Shown here: in pieces, positions 1 to 5,623 of the stretch | Layout of the letters: each line of letters begins with the position of its first letter | Position numbering within the stretch: the stretch's first letter is position 1 | Assembly (NCBI GenBank): GCA_017302755.1 | Contig: JAFLCR010000076.1 | Coordinates: 1 to 9,632, forward strand | DNA: 9,632 nucleotides | Source: Alphaproteobacteria bacterium | GTDB lineage: Bacteria > Pseudomonadota > Alphaproteobacteria > Rickettsiales > JAFLCR01 | Reading direction: 5' to 3' | Translations under genes and position numbers: made by a program | Notes under the pieces: model-generated | The model's input: only the letters and a program-made list of their open reading frames with translations | What the model was told of the DNA's origin: nothing | Databases searched by the model: none

Positions 1-10
1 AAACAACCGT

Positions 11-64
11 TTGACTCCAGTCAATTTGGCTACGTCGGAAATGAGTTACGGTAACTATAGTTAC
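11..64. promoter_or_regulatory. palindrome cluster upstream of the first gene (candidate operator/promoter)
   Basis: Two palindromic elements sit in the 108 nt before the first gene. The first is TTGACT-CC-AGTCAA (11-24). The second is a triple array: GTTAC (45-49), one base, GTAAC (51-55), TATA (56-59), GTTAC (60-64). Positions 51-64 are a perfect 14-bp palindrome, and 45-55 form a second, overlapping one. Alternating half-sites of this kind are typical of DNA sites for dimeric repressors. TATAGT at 58-62 resembles a -10 box, so a bound protein could block a promoter here, but I find no convincing -35 element at the right distance. The role is inferred; only the symmetry is seen. Confidence 0.35.
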
Positions 65-108
65 ACAGCGCATGCCGTGTCTCTTCCAACTCTTCTCAAG
101 GATTCCGC

Positions 109-528
109 ATGAAAGCCATACACCGCAACAATGAGAACCCGCCGCACGACAGCCTCAGGGAAAAGCGCATGGATGATACGGTAGTCGCCATCATCCGCGG
201 GCTGGACCTATTCTCCGCCCAGGCAAGCAGCGCCAACCTCGGCACGGCGGCGCGCATTCTTCAGCAGGCAAAGGAAGATCTTGTCTATTGGGCCGCTAAA
301 ATGCGCTTTTATGAATCTGCGGAAGACAAATTCATTAACCAGCATCTTTATCAGAACCAACTCTTCGTGGTTTCCGACCTTCTGAATCAGCTTTCCGCCA
401 TAAGCAGCCAAGAGGGGCGGAAGAATAGCATGGATGGCCTCACGCTCAATCCCGCCACCAGCATGGCGGCAACCTTGCGCAAGCCCCTTTCCCGCAAGGG
501 TAAGGCCATGGAAAAAAAGCATATATAA
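109..528 (+). CDS. hypothetical protein, predicted all-helical, 139 aa
   Basis: I do not recognise this protein. The start is supported by AAGGA at 98-102, six bases before the ATG. The first 20 residues are polar and probably disordered. Residues about 21-102 read as a run of amphipathic helices with regularly spaced Leu, Ile and Ala (for example VVAIIRGLDLF and QLFVVSDLLNQLSAI). The last 35 residues are basic, with several Lys/Arg. There is no signal peptide, membrane segment, cysteine or visible catalytic motif. A soluble helical-bundle or small adaptor/regulatory protein would fit, but no function can be assigned. It is followed by the tRNA-Ala gene on the same strand with no clear terminator between. 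A competing open frame on the opposite strand (208-522) lacks a convincing ribosome site and looks like a shadow. An internal start at M21 (MDDTVV) is possible but has no better ribosome site. Confidence 0.65.
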   Translation: MKAIHRNNENPPHDSLREKRMDDTVVAIIRGLDLFSAQASSANLGTAARILQQAKEDLVYWAAKMRFYESAEDKFINQHLYQNQLFVVSDLLNQLSAISSQEGRKNSMDGLTLNPATSMAATLRKPLSRKGKAMEKKHI

Positions 529-569
529 AATGCCCCGCTGGATCCTGAAAGAACACGCTGACTGAGGGC

Positions 570-598
570 TTCCCGCGCCGCGGTAAGTAGTGTATATG
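570..598 (+). promoter_or_regulatory. possible tRNA-Ala promoter
   Basis: TATATG at 593-598 is a reasonable -10 box placed 12 nt before the mature tRNA 5' end, so transcription would start a few bases upstream of the tRNA. With a 17-nt spacer the -35 position (570-575) reads TTCCCG, a poor match to TTGACA. The call rests mainly on position. Confidence 0.3.
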
Positions 599-609
599 GC
601 GTTCCGTGT

Positions 610-685
610 GGGGACTTAGCTCAGTTGGTAGAGCGCCTGCTTTGCAAGCAGGATGTCAGCGGTTCGAATCCGCTAGTCTCCACCA
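610..685 (+). tRNA. tRNA-Ala (anticodon UGC)
   Basis: A complete cloverleaf can be drawn. The 7-bp acceptor stem pairs GGGGACT (610-616) with AGTCTCC (675-681). It includes a G3:U70 wobble, the classic alanine identity element. The D arm has AGCTC/GAGC with a GG in the loop. The anticodon stem CCTGC/GCAGG encloses the loop TTTGCAA, with anticodon TGC at 643-645. The T arm contains GGTTCGAATCC. The 3' CCA (683-685) is encoded in the DNA. It reads alanine GCN codons. No rRNA genes flank it, so it is not the tRNA-Ala of an rRNA-operon spacer within this window. Confidence 0.97.
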
Positions 686-687
686 TT

Positions 688-746
688 CTTCGCCACGATG
701 CGGTGACACGTGCCGCAGCCGCGGAGAGTACCCCGCCAGGGCGAAG
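688..746 (+). other. foldable non-coding stretch just after tRNA-Ala (possible three-way junction RNA)
   Basis: An outer 7-bp stem CTTCGCC (688-694) / GGCGAAG (740-746) encloses two small hairpins: TGCGG (699-703) / CCGCA (713-717) and GCGG (721-724) / CCGC (733-736). Together they could form a three-way junction starting two bases after the tRNA CCA. No U-run follows, so it is not a standard intrinsic terminator. It could help tRNA 3' processing or transcript stability, or be chance folding in GC-rich DNA. The rest of 747-853 shows no gene, only the short repeat at 805-832. Confidence 0.3.
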
Positions 747-804
747 CATGACGGTATAGCCCTAAGCGGCAGCGGAATGGGACGCCTCCTCACACATCAC
801 TGAT

Positions 805-832
805 ATTCTCCCACGCGGGGCAGACAGAGAAT
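805..832 (+). repeat. 6-bp inverted repeat in the leader of the DUF4142 gene
   Basis: ATTCTC (805-810) pairs with GAGAAT (827-832) across a 16-nt loop. The same TTCTC / GAGAA words recur in the ribosome-site hairpin at 854-878, so alternative pairings between the two elements are possible. It is short enough to be coincidence. Confidence 0.25.
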
Positions 833-853
833 TTAGGCCGATAACGCCATCCT

Positions 854-878
854 TTCTCCAATAAGCTCTATTGGAGAA
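854..878 (+). promoter_or_regulatory. hairpin sequestering the ribosome binding site of the DUF4142 gene
   Basis: TTCTCCAATA (854-863) and TATTGGAGAA (869-878) are perfect reverse complements, giving a 10-bp stem with a 5-nt loop AGCTC (864-868). The Shine-Dalgarno sequence GGAG (873-876) lies seven bases before the ATG at 884 and is entirely within the 3' arm, paired to CTCC (856-859). The stem has only three G:C pairs and seven A:U pairs, so it could be marginally stable. This layout is that of a translation-controlling hairpin: a thermometer-like element, or a site opened by an sRNA, protein or the ribosome. As DNA the same symmetry could be an operator. The pairing is seen; the control is inferred. 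Confidence 0.55.
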
Positions 879-883
879 CCACC

Positions 884-1411
884 ATGAAACCACGTTTTCT
901 ACTAACCATGCTGGCCTTCATGGCCGCAACCGCACCCGCGCTTGCCGAAGATGCGGAGATTTCTCCCGCGACCGAGGCGTTCATTCAGCAGACCGCCATG
1001 AACCAGGCCTTTGAAATCCGCTCCGGCAATCTGGCTTTAGAGCGCTCCGGACGGTCGGACGTCAGGCAATTCGCCAGGAAAATGGTCGATGAGCATAGGC
1101 TGATCGGCGGCCAGTTCCGCAGCAAGCTTTCCTTTTCCGGCATCGATCCCAGCACGGCGGAGGTGCCCCTCGACGGCATTTACCAAGCCATGATTGATTC
1201 CTTAGAAACCGCTCCGAACAGCGCGTTTGACCGCCTTTATATCGCCGCACAAAGCGACGCGCATGCGCATATGATTGCCATTTTCCGCGATTATGCGCAG
1301 AGCGGCTCCCATAAGGGGTTGGCGAACTTCGCCCTTACCACCCTGCCGCAGCTCGAGGAGCACCAAGCCATGGTAAAGTCCCTCAATTGGGATGTCTCCA
1401 GCAGCTATTGA
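884..1411 (+). CDS. DUF4142 family secreted protein
   Basis: This 175-residue protein is probably exported. It has a basic N-terminus (MKPR), a hydrophobic stretch at about 5-19 and a likely signal-peptidase site after ALA (residue 21). The mature part matches the DUF4142 family (predicted ferritin-like four-helix bundle): a first helix with AxxNQAFEIRSGNLALERS (about 38-55), then VRQFARKMVDEH (60-71), then SDAHAHMIAIFRDYAQSG (about 124-141), and a final ALTTLPQLEEH helix (150-160). The His residues 71, 127 and 160 sit where the family usually has them. The biochemical role of DUF4142 proteins is not established, and I see no membrane anchor after the signal. The ribosome site GGAG (873-876) lies inside a perfect hairpin, suggesting translational control. 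The gene is monocistronic, ending at a bidirectional terminator shared with rpmG. Confidence 0.88.
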   Translation: MKPRFLLTMLAFMAATAPALAEDAEISPATEAFIQQTAMNQAFEIRSGNLALERSGRSDVRQFARKMVDEHRLIGGQFRSKLSFSGIDPSTAEVPLDGIYQAMIDSLETAPNSAFDRLYIAAQSDAHAHMIAIFRDYAQSGSHKGLANFALTTLPQLEEHQAMVKSLNWDVSSSY

Positions 1412-1424
1412 TGCTTCTGGTCAT

Positions 1425-1455
1425 AAAAAAAGCGGGCTCGCTGCCCGCTTTTTTT
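1425..1455. terminator. bidirectional intrinsic terminator between the DUF4142 gene and rpmG
   Basis: The stem AGCGGGC (1431-1437) / GCCCGCT (1443-1449) with loop TCGCT is flanked by an A-run on the left (1425-1430) and a T-run on the right (1450-1455). It can therefore stop transcription from both the DUF4142 gene (+) and rpmG (-), whose ends lie 13 and 19 nt away. Confidence 0.9.
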
Positions 1456-1474
1456 GCGTTCACCTGCCTGCAGG

Positions 1475-1642
1475 TTATTTGATTTTCTGCTCGTTGAATT
1501 CCACGTGCTTGCGGATCTTCGCGTCATATTTGCGGAAAGAGAGCTTTTCAGTCTGCTTCTTGGGGTTCTTGCGCTTCACGTAGAACGTGCCGGTCCCGGC
1601 GGAGCTGACGAGCCTGATGAGGACGATGTTTTTCTTGGCCAT
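1475..1642 (-). CDS. rpmG: 50S ribosomal protein L33
   Basis: The reverse strand encodes 55 residues beginning MAKKNIVLIRLVSSAGTGTF, with the L33 features YVKRKNPKK (21-29) and LSFRKYD (34-40). The length and sequence fit the alphaproteobacterial L33. There are no cysteines, so it is the zinc-independent (C-) form. L33 is a small basic protein of the large ribosomal subunit near the E site. The ATG at 1642-1640 is preceded by AGGA (1655-1652) with a 9-nt spacer. The gene is monocistronic, ending in the shared bidirectional terminator, and is transcribed divergently from the mutase gene. Overlapping plus-strand frames (1392-1583 and 1454-1657) are shadows. Confidence 0.96.
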   Translation of the reverse strand: MAKKNIVLIRLVSSAGTGTFYVKRKNPKKQTEKLSFRKYDAKIRKHVEFNEQKIK

Positions 1643-1679
1643 GGCCGTACATCCTAGAAAAATTCGAAAATGGAAGCGT

Positions 1680-1709
1680 TTGATAGACGATTTTGTTAGG
1701 ATTCGTCAA
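1680..1709 (-). promoter_or_regulatory. candidate sigma70-type promoter of rpmG
   Basis: On the minus strand TTGACG (1709-1704) and TATCAA (1685-1680) are separated by 18 nt. This is a good -35 and a moderate -10 box, about 40 nt before the rpmG start. The opposite strand must carry the mutase promoter. TATAAG at 1711-1716 could be its -10 box, but I see no good -35 for it. Confidence 0.45.
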
Positions 1710-1730
1710 GTATAAGCGCCCATAGGATTC
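1697..1730. repeat. 8-bp direct repeat TAGGATTC in the rpmG/scpA intergenic region
   Basis: TAGGATTC occurs at 1697-1704 and again at 1723-1730, 26 bp apart between the two divergent starts. Each copy contains GATTC, a GANTC site of the kind methylated by CcrM in alphaproteobacteria. It may be a paired regulator site or chance. Confidence 0.3.
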
Positions 1731-1765
1731 ACTTATCCTCCATCCACCATAGAAAACAGCATCTT

Positions 1766-3916
1766 ATGGCTAAATTTTTGCCCAAAACCCTGGCCGAATG
1801 GCAGAAGCTCGCCGAAAAAGACCTCGCCGGCGAGCCGCTCGACAAACTGACCCGCCCCATGCCGGAGGGTTTTTCGGTCAAACCGCTGTATACCGCCGCC
1901 GACTTAGAGGGGCTTGAATACACAAATACTTTGCCCGGATTCGCCCCCTTCGTGCGCGGCCCCCGGGCCACGATGTACGCCCAGCGCCCCTGGACGGTGC
2001 GCCAATACGCGGGCTTCTCCACCGCCGAGGAATCCAACGCCTTTTACCGCCGCAACCTGGCGGGCGGGCAGAAGGGGCTGTCGGTCGCCTTCGACCTCGC
2101 CACCCATCGCGGTTACGATTCCGATCACCCGCGCGTGGTGGGCGATGTCGGCAAGGCGGGGGTCGCCATCGACTCGGTGGAGGACATGAAGATCCTCTTC
2201 GACGGCATCCCGCTGAACGAGATGTCCGTCTCCATGACCATGAACGGGGCGGTGCTGCCCATCCTGGCGATGTATATCGTGGCCGGACTCGAACAGGGAG
2301 CGACGCTTGACCAGCTTTCCGGCACCATTCAGAACGATATTCTTAAAGAGTTCATGGTGCGGAATACCTATATCTACCCACCGGAACCCTCGATGCGGAT
2401 CGTGGCGGATATCATCGAGTATACGGCAAAAAACATGCCGAAATTCAACTCGATCTCGATTTCCGGCTACCACATGCACGAAGCGGGCGCGACCGCCGTG
2501 CAGGAACTCGCCTACACCATCGCCGACGGACGCGAATACGTGAAGGCGGCGCTCGCCAAGGGGCTCGACGTGGACGACTTCGCCCCCCGCCTCTCCTTCT
2601 TCTTCGGCATCGGTATGAATTTCTTCATGGAGATCGCCAAACTGCGCGCGGCGCGCCTGCTCTGGGCGAAGGTGATGGCGGAGTTCGGGCCCAAGAAACC
2701 GATGTCCTCGGCGCTGCGCACCCACTGCCAGACCTCAGGCGTCTCACTCACCGAGAAAGACCCCTACAACAACGTCATCCGCACCACCATCGAGGCGATG
2801 GCGGCGGTACTCGGCGGCACGCAGTCGCTGCATACCAATGCGCTCGACGAGGCCATCGCGCTGCCCACTGATTTCTCGGCGCGCATCGCCCGCAACACGC
2901 AGCTGGTGCTTCAGCATGAGTCCGGCATCCCGCATGTGGTCGATCCGCTGGGCGGCAGCTATTACGTCGAATCCCTCACCGACAGCCTCGCCAAGGAAGC
3001 CTGGAAGCTGATCGAGGAAGCGGAAAAACTCGGCGGCATGACCAAGGCCATCCAGGAAGGCACGCCCAAGCGCCATATCGAGGAAGCCGCCGCCCGCAAG
3101 CAGGCCCGCATCGACAAGGGCGAGGAGATCATCGTCGGCGTGAACAAATACGCGCTGAAGCAGGAAGCGCCGATCGAGATTCTGGAAGTCGATAACACCA
3201 AAGTCCGCGAGGCGCAGATCACGCGGCTTAAAACCATTCGCGCCAAGCGCGATGAGAAAGCCTGCACGTCGGCATTGGCCAAACTTGCCGAAGCGGCAAA
3301 CAACCCGAAAGAGAACCTGCTCGCGCTCGCCGTCGAGGCGGCGAAGCTGCGCGCCACGGTGGGCGAGATTTCGAGCGCCCTCGAAAAAACCTGGGGACGC
3401 TACGAAACCAAGCCCGACATTGTGAGCGGCATCTACCGCCAGACTTACGGCGACGACCCCGTGTTCCACGAAGCCCAGGCCAAGGCGAAGGATTTCATCG
3501 AGCTTCGCGGGCGCGCGCCGCGCCTGCTGATCGCCAAGATGGGCCAGGACGGGCACGATCGCGGGGCGCATGTCATCGCCACGGCGTTCCAGGATTTAGG
3601 GTTTGAGATCGTCCCCGGCCCGCTGTTCCAAACGCCGCAGGAAACCGCGTCGCTGGCCGTGGCGGAGAAGGTGCATATGATCGGCGTCTCGAGCCACGCG
3701 GCGGGGCATAAGACGCTCGTGCCGCAACTCATCGAGGAACTCAGGAAGCAGGGCGCGGACGACATTCTCATCGTCTGCGGCGGCGTAATTCCGGCGCAGG
3801 ACTACGCGGCGCTGGAAAAAGCTGGTGTATCGGCGATCTTCGGCCCGGGCACGCATATCCCCAAAGCCGCGCTCGAAGTGTTGGATATTCTCACCAGAAG
3901 GCGGAACGTACCTTAG
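1766..3916 (+). CDS. scpA: methylmalonyl-CoA mutase (adenosylcobalamin-dependent, homodimer type)
   Basis: The 716-residue protein interconverts (R)-methylmalonyl-CoA and succinyl-CoA in propionyl-CoA metabolism. The N-terminal TIM barrel (about 40-560) contains RPWTVRQYAGFSTAEESN (74-91), KEFMVRNTYIYPPEPSMR (194-211) and SISISGYHMHEAGATA (229-244). Aligned by eye to Propionibacterium MutB, Tyr81, Arg199 and His236 correspond to its Tyr89, Arg207 and His244, which bind substrate or help the radical reaction. The C-terminal B12 domain has KMGQDGHDRG (591-600). His597 of the DxHxxG motif is the lower cobalt ligand, followed by GVSSHAAGH and CGGVIP. All key residues are present and the length is normal. 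No small subunit (mutA) or chaperone gene (meaB) lies alongside, so this resembles the homodimeric ScpA/BhbA enzymes; bhbA and mutB are alternative symbols. The start is the only one available in frame, and its ribosome site is weak. Confidence 0.95.
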   Translation: MAKFLPKTLAEWQKLAEKDLAGEPLDKLTRPMPEGFSVKPLYTAADLEGLEYTNTLPGFAPFVRGPRATMYAQRPWTVRQYAGFSTAEESNAFYRRNLAGGQKGLSVAFDLATHRGYDSDHPRVVGDVGKAGVAIDSVEDMKILFDGIPLNEMSVSMTMNGAVLPILAMYIVAGLEQGATLDQLSGTIQNDILKEFMVRNTYIYPPEPSMRIVADIIEYTAKNMPKFNSISISGYHMHEAGATAVQELAYTIADGREYVKAALAKGLDVDDFAPRLSFFFGIGMNFFMEIAKLRAARLLWAKVMAEFGPKKPMSSALRTHCQTSGVSLTEKDPYNNVIRTTIEAMAAVLGGTQSLHTNALDEAIALPTDFSARIARNTQLVLQHESGIPHVVDPLGGSYYVESLTDSLAKEAWKLIEEAEKLGGMTKAIQEGTPKRHIEEAAARKQARIDKGEEIIVGVNKYALKQEAPIEILEVDNTKVREAQITRLKTIRAKRDEKACTSALAKLAEAANNPKENLLALAVEAAKLRATVGEISSALEKTWGRYETKPDIVSGIYRQTYGDDPVFHEAQAKAKDFIELRGRAPRLLIAKMGQDGHDRGAHVIATAFQDLGFEIVPGPLFQTPQETASLAVAEKVHMIGVSSHAAGHKTLVPQLIEELRKQGADDILIVCGGVIPAQDYAALEKAGVSAIFGPGTHIPKAALEVLDILTRRRNVP

Positions 3917-3918
3917 GT

Positions 3919-4443
3919 TCAGCCGGCCTTATTGCCTGATTCGCCCTTGCGTGACGCCGCTTTTGCTGCGTCCGACATCTTGCCGAAATCCTTGTCATGC
4001 GCCTGGGCGGATTGGCGCAGCGCTTCGCCTGGAATATGCAAGTCAGGGTTATCCAGATTATCGCTCCCATCTCTGCGCAGCATCATGGCAACTGGCGCCA
4101 GGGCCAGCGCGGCGTCGGTCAGGAGAGCTGCCAGCGGGTTCGGCTGTTGATTTGCCTCTTGCTCTTGCTTTTCTTTTTCGCGCCTTGCCGCTTCTTCCTT
4201 TTCTTGAGCCTCGCGCTGCAAATCGAGCGCCTTGGTGGCTTCATCCACATTGGACTCCTGCCAATCCACCATTTTCTGGCGCGCCGCGGGAGCATTTTGA
4301 AGGAACTGCTCCACGCGCTGGAGATCATCCGGCGTCAATTGCTCCGCGGGATTGATGATCGGCGTGCCGTTGCGGTAAAGGCAACCATCCGCGCCGATGA
4401 TGATATCCGTGCCGGAAATAGCGAGGGCATTAGGTTCATTCAT
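3919..4443 (-). CDS. hypothetical protein with charged coiled coil, last gene of the rod-shape cluster
   Basis: I do not recognise this 174-residue protein. Residues 8-31 look like a small beta-rich module (ISGTDIIIGADGCLYRNGTPII), followed by a helix with LTPDDLQRVEQFLQ (36-49). Residues about 64-99 are a long Glu/Lys/Gln/Arg-rich helix, probably coiled coil. Residues 103-122 are a hydrophobic Ala/Leu segment that could be a weak membrane helix or buried helix. The tail is polar and basic. There is no signal peptide. The ATG is preceded directly by an in-frame TAG, so no longer start exists; the ribosome site is weak. It begins 49 nt after the rodA stop on the same strand, so it may be co-transcribed with the elongasome genes, but a role in cell shape is only inferred. 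Its composition is protein-like, whereas overlapping plus-strand frames (3825-4355, 3997-4491) are Arg/Pro-rich or Leu/Phe-run shadows. Confidence 0.72.
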   Translation of the reverse strand: MNEPNALAISGTDIIIGADGCLYRNGTPIINPAEQLTPDDLQRVEQFLQNAPAARQKMVDWQESNVDEATKALDLQREAQEKEEAARREKEKQEQEANQQPNPLAALLTDAALALAPVAMMLRRDGSDNLDNPDLHIPGEALRQSAQAHDKDFGKMSDAAKAASRKGESGNKAG

Positions 4444-4492
4444 CTAGGTATTTTAGCGCATCCCCCCGATAAAATCATGACATTTCTGTGAA

Positions 4493-5623
4493 TTATAACC
4501 CGCCGCGCCCCATCACCAGGAAGCGGTTGGCGTGCACGTTGAGCAGCAGGCCGACGGCGATCATCGCCGCGATCAGAATCGTCCCGCCATAGGAAAGAAA
4601 GGGCAACGGCACACCCACCACGGGAATCAGCCCCATCACCATCGCCATGTTGATGAACATGTGCAGGAAGAACATCGTCGCCACGCCGATGGCGATAAGC
4701 CGGCCGAACTGATTGCGCGAGGTGACCGCGAACAGAATCGACGCACCGATTAGCGCCACGTAAAGCAGAATCACGGTCATGCCACCTGCGAAACCGAACT
4801 CCTCAGCGAACATGGTGAAAATAAAATCGGTCTCTTTCTCGGGAAGGAAGTTGAGCTGGCTCTGGCTGCCTTCCATGAAGCCCTTCCCGAACAACCCGCC
4901 GGAGCCGATGGCGATCTTTGATTGAAGGATGTTGTAACCCGCGCCAAGAGGATCGGATTCAGGATCGAGGAACGTGTCCACCCTTCGTTTCTGATAATCG
5001 TGCAGGAAGTGGTAGAGCACCGGCACCGCCGCCGCGCCGCCGACAATGCCGATGATATACACCCAGTAAGTCAGCCCTGCCGCAAACAGCACCGCCACCG
5101 CCACGCCTGCGGTAATGGTCGCCGTGCCCAGATTCGGCTGCTTCAGAATGAGCACCACCGGCACCGCGATCAGAAGCATCGGCACCACAAGCAGCAGCGG
5201 GCGGTTCACTTCCTGCGGCGAAAGGCCGTGGAAATAACGCGCGAGCGCCAGCACCAGGCAAAGCTTCATCAGCTCCGAAGGCTGAAGATTCACAAACCCC
5301 ACCTTCACCCAGCGCTGGGCGCCCATGCCCATATGGCCGAACAGTTCCACCACAATCAGCATCAGCACCGCCGCGCCGTACAGCACGTAGGCGTAGCGCA
5401 TCAGCGTCTGCAGCGGCACGAGCGCCACAATCAGCATCAACACAAAGCCCAGCGCGAAGCGCAGCATCTGCCGCGACGTCCAGGGATCCATGTTGCCGCC
5501 GGCGGCGGAGTAGAGAATCAGGAATCCCAACCCGCTCAGCATGCCGATCAACATGATGAGCGGCCAATGCAGGTGCATCAGCCGGTAGCCGAACGGGCGC
5601 GAGATGCGGGTGCTGGCGCTCAT
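4493..5623 (-). CDS. rodA: RodA, SEDS peptidoglycan glycosyltransferase
   Basis: RodA polymerises lipid II into glycan strands for lateral-wall growth, working with PBP2 in the inner membrane. The 376-residue product has about ten hydrophobic segments and the SEDS signatures SKIAIGSGGLFGKGFMEGSQSQ (235-256), FLPEKETDFIFTMFAEEFGF (259-278) and GVPLPFLSYGG near the C-terminus. Asp266 in ETDFIF corresponds to the catalytic Asp of E. coli RodA (Asp262). Length is close to E. coli RodA (370). I chose the ATG at 5623 because it overlaps the mrdA stop as ATGA and has AGGAG eight bases upstream. The frame stays open to another ATG at 5653, adding ten residues inside mrdA, but that start has no comparable support. 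The overlap implies translational coupling with mrdA. Confidence 0.96.
   Translation of the reverse strand: MSASTRISRPFGYRLMHLHWPLIMLIGMLSGLGFLILYSAAGGNMDPWTSRQMLRFALGFVLMLIVALVPLQTLMRYAYVLYGAAVLMLIVVELFGHMGMGAQRWVKVGFVNLQPSELMKLCLVLALARYFHGLSPQEVNRPLLLVVPMLLIAVPVVLILKQPNLGTATITAGVAVAVLFAAGLTYWVYIIGIVGGAAAVPVLYHFLHDYQKRRVDTFLDPESDPLGAGYNILQSKIAIGSGGLFGKGFMEGSQSQLNFLPEKETDFIFTMFAEEFGFAGGMTVILLYVALIGASILFAVTSRNQFGRLIAIGVATMFFLHMFINMAMVMGLIPVVGVPLPFLSYGGTILIAAMIAVGLLLNVHANRFLVMGRGGL

Noticed and set aside
208..522. A 104-codon minus-strand frame opposite the first small gene
   Set aside because: No ribosome site comparable to AAGGA before the plus-strand start, and its Gly/Ala/Arg-rich sequence fits an antisense shadow.
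606..803. Open reading frame running through the tRNA-Ala gene
   Set aside because: The first half is the translated tRNA itself (a common false call), and the rest is Arg/Ser-rich without a ribosome site.
1392..1657. Two plus-strand frames opposite rpmG
   Set aside because: They run across the terminator and are antisense to an unmistakable L33 gene.
1904..3571. Two minus-strand open frames of about 275 codons opposite the mutase (1904-2725 and 2744-3571)
   Set aside because: They mirror the mutase reading frame in GC-rich DNA. The mutase has full catalytic motifs and these have none.
3825..4491. Plus-strand frames 3825-4355 and 3997-4491 opposite the unknown coiled-coil gene
   Set aside because: One is Arg/Pro-rich; the other has a Leu/Phe run that is simply the antisense of the Glu/Lys-rich coiled coil. 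The minus-strand product is far more protein-like.
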